DNA of 64,000 nucleotides from Arenicola marina (lineage: Eukaryota; Annelida; Polychaeta; Arenicolidae), in the NCBI GenBank assembly GCA_964019135.1, contig OZ025255.1, positions 39,338,811-39,402,810 of the forward strand. Reading direction: 5' to 3'. The notes under the pieces are model-generated. The model searched no databases. It saw nothing but the letters and a program-made list of their open reading frames with translations, and had not been told where the DNA came from. Each line of letters begins with the position of its first letter. Position 1 is the first letter of the stretch. Both the position numbers and the translations under genes were made by a program. This document shows positions 61,601 to 64,000 of the stretch, in pieces.

Positions 61601-64000
61601 AGTTGGACAGGACAAGGCAAGACTGAGAAGAGGGGACCTAGATGAGAGAGAGGTGGACAGGACAAGGCAAGGCTGAGAGGAGGGGACCGAGGGGAGAGAG
61701 AGGTGGACAGGACAAGGCAAGGCTGAGAGGAGGGGACGGAGGGGAGAAAATGGTGGACAGGACAAGGCCAGGTTGAGAGGAGGGGACCGAGGGGAGAGAG
61801 AGGTGGACAGGACAAGGCAAGATTGAGAGGAGGGGACCGAGAGGAGAGAGAGGTGGACAGGACAAGGCAAGGTTGAGAGGAGGGGACCGATGGGAGAGAG
61901 AGGTGGACAGGACAAGGCAAGGCTGAGAGGAGGGGACCGAGGGGAGAGAGAGGTGGACAGGACAAGGCAAGGCTGAGAGGCGGGGACCTAGAGGAGAGAG
62001 AGGTGGACAGGACAAGGCAAGGCTGAGAGGAGGGGACCGAGGGGAGAGAGAGGTGGACAGGACAAGGCAAGATTGAGAGGAGGGGACCGAGAGGAGAGAG
62101 AGGTGGAAAGGACAAGGCAAGGCTGAGAGGCGGGGACCTAGAGGAGAGAGAGGTGGACAGCACAAAGCCAGGCTGAGAGGCGGGGACCGAGGGGAGAAAG
62201 AGGTGGACGGGACAAGGCAGGGCTGAGAGGCGGGGACCGAGGGGAGAGAGAGGTGGACGGGACAAGGCAAGGGTGAGAGGAGGGGAGGGGACAGATAGGT
62301 GGACAGGACAAGGCAAGGCTGAGAGGAGGGGACCGAGGCGAGAGAGAGGTGGACGGGACAAGTCAAGGCCGAGAGGAAGGCAGGGGACAGAGAGGTGGAC
62401 AGGACAAGGCAAGGCTGAGAGGATGGGACCGAGGGGAGAGAAAGGTGGACAGGACAAGGCAAGGCTGAGAGGCGGGGACCGAGGGGAGAGAGAGGTGGAC
62501 AGGACAAGGCAAGGTTGAGAGGAGCGGACCGGGGGGAGAGAGAGGTGGGCAGGACAAGGCAAGGCTGAGAGGAGGGGACCGAGGGGAGAGAGAGGTGGAC
62601 GGGACCAGTCAAGGGTGAGAGGAGGGGCGGTGACAGAGAGGTGGACAGGACAAGGCAAGGTTGAGAGGAGGGGACCGAGGGGACAGAGAGGTCGACAGGG
62701 CAAGGCAAGGCTGAGAGGAGGGGACCGAGGGGAGAGAGAGGTGGACAGGACAAGTCAAGGCTGAGAGGAGGGGAGGTGACAGAGAGGTGGACAGGACAAG
62801 GCAAGGTTGAGAGGAGGGGACCGAAGAGAGAGCGAGGTGGACAGGACAAGGCAAGGCTGAGAGGCGGGGACCGAGGGGAGAGATAGGTGGACAGGACAAG
62901 GCAAGGTTGAGAGGAGCGGACCGGGGGGAGAGAGAGATGGACGGGACAAGGCAAGGCTGAGAGTAGGGGATCGAGAGGAGAGAGAGGTGGACAGGACAAG
63001 GCAAGGCTGAGAGGAGTGGACCTAGGGGAGAGAGCGGTGGGCAGGACAAGGCAAGGCTGAGAGGAGGGAACGGAGGGGAGAGAGAGGTGGACAGGACAAG
63101 GCAAGGCTGAGAGGAGGGGACCGAGGGGAGAGAGAGGTGGACAGGACAAGGCAAGGCTGAGAGGCGGGGACCTAGAGGAGAGAGAGGTGGACAGGACAAG
63201 GCAAGGCTGAGAGGAGGGGACCGAGGGGAGAGAGAGATGGACAGGACAAGGCAAGATTGAGAGGAGGGGCCCGAGAGGAGAGAGAGGTGGACAGGACAAG
63301 GCAAGGTTGAGAGGAGGGGACCGAGGGGAGAGAGAGGCGGACAGGACAAGGCAAGGCTGAGAGGAGGGGACCGAGTGGAGAGAGAGGTGGACAGGACAAG
63401 GCAAGGCTGAGAGGCGGGGACCTAGAGCAGAGAGAGGTGGACAGCACAAGGCCAGGCTGAGAGGCGGGGACCGAGAGGAGAGGGAGGTGGACGGGACAAG
63501 GCAGGGCTGAGAGGCGGGGACCGAGGGGAGAGAGAGGTGGACGGGACAAGTCAAGGGTGAGAGGAGGGGAGGGGACAGAGAGGTCGACAGGACAAGGCAA
63601 GGCTGAGAGGAGGGGACCGAGGGGAGAGAGAGGTGGACGGGACAAGTCAAGGCTGAGAGGAGGGGAGGGGACAGAGAGGTGGACAGGACAAGGCAAGGTT
63701 GAGAGGAGGGGACCGAAGGGAGAGCGAGGTGGACAGGACAAGGCAAGGCTGAGAGGCGGGGACCGAGGGGAGAGAGAGGTGGACAGGACAAGGCAAGGTT
63801 GAGAGGAGCGGACCGGGGGGAGAGAGAGATGGACAGGACAAGGCAAGGCTGAGAGGAGGGGACCGAGAGGAGAGAGAGGTGGACAGGACAAGGCAAGGCC
63901 GAGAGGAGTGGACCGAGGGGAGAGAGAGGTGGACAGGACAAGGCAAGGCTAAGAGGAGGGGACCGAGGGGCGAGAGAGGTGGACGGGACAAGTCAAGGCT
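55620..64000. repeat. 50-bp purine-rich satellite array, ~167 units, runs off the right edge
   Basis: Units read GACAAGGCAAGGCTGAGAGG, AGGGGACCGAGGGGAGAGAG, AGGTGGACAG. Variants include GAGAAGCGGGG, GGTTGAGAGG, ACCTAGAGGAG and a shorter ~46-bp form with GGGGAGGGGACAGAGAGG (e.g. 57987-58015). The plus strand is mostly purine. A 600-bp block (12 units) from about 56041 is repeated base for base at 56641 for about 500 bp. A block around 57604-58323 recurs 5,568 bp later (63172-63891). Blocks also repeat at 1,188 bp (59982/61170). Minus-strand frames of up to 1,012 codons, P/L/S-rich, come from a stop-free unit in all three frames. The array continues past 64000. Confidence 0.97.

Noticed and set aside
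55335..63991. Proline/leucine/serine-rich minus-strand frames of up to 1,012 codons and many smaller ones
   Set aside because: They are translations of the purine-rich 50-bp repeat, stop-free in all three minus frames; several overlap one another with identical repeated content.

Overview
This window is eukaryotic, repeat-dominated DNA with no intact cellular gene that I can recognise. There are no tightly packed reading frames, operons or bacterial-type signals. The only recognisable proteins are decayed non-LTR retrotransposon (LINE) products, together with tRNA-like Pol III promoter relics, AT/GT/AC microsatellites and very large tandem arrays. The LINE types (an APE-endonuclease/RT element and a CR1-like element) fit an invertebrate metazoan such as a marine lophotrochozoan or a lancelet. 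The sequence alone does not fix the species, and that assignment is inference.

Layout: 1-5.7 kb is mostly unique sequence with a LINE ORF1 remnant on the minus strand (1545-1865). A C-rich ~16-bp array (5.70-6.01 kb) runs almost directly into a 48-bp minisatellite (6.09-9.73 kb, ~76 units). A tRNA-like SINE head (10.10-10.20 kb) lies about 0.1 kb before a degenerate plus-strand LINE (10.3-12.9 kb). A 23-bp satellite fills 13.83-25.86 kb (~522 units). 25.9-28.5 kb is unique DNA with a CRE/TATA cluster and two small arrays (49 bp x4, 31 bp x5). A 45-bp minisatellite (28.54-29.94 kb) follows, interrupted by a minus-strand CR1-like LINE (29.94-32.50 kb) flanked by a TGTGACAT repeat. 32.5-37.6 kb is unique sequence with G/C-rich low-complexity patches.

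The right half holds a 36-bp array (37.61-40.76 kb, ~87 units), a 2-kb unique stretch, a 61-bp array (42.75-51.33 kb, ~140 units), 2 kb of unique sequence, a G-rich patch, a 44-bp x4 array, a 37-bp array (54.20-55.31 kb, 30 units), a GA-rich patch and a 50-bp purine-rich array (55.62 kb to the right edge, ~167 units, continuing outside the window).

Seven unrelated large arrays occupy roughly 38 kb, about 60% of the window. Long open frames inside them arise from repeat units that lack stop codons; I do not call them genes. The most notable signals are the 23-bp satellite, whose best-conserved part is a CACGTG E-box and which keeps register over 12 kb with a single inferred one-base deletion (present in two copies), the exact higher-order block duplications within several arrays, and the LINE insertion scar inside the 45-bp array. 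I found no convincing host protein-coding gene, rRNA, CRISPR array or previously unknown enzymatic system.
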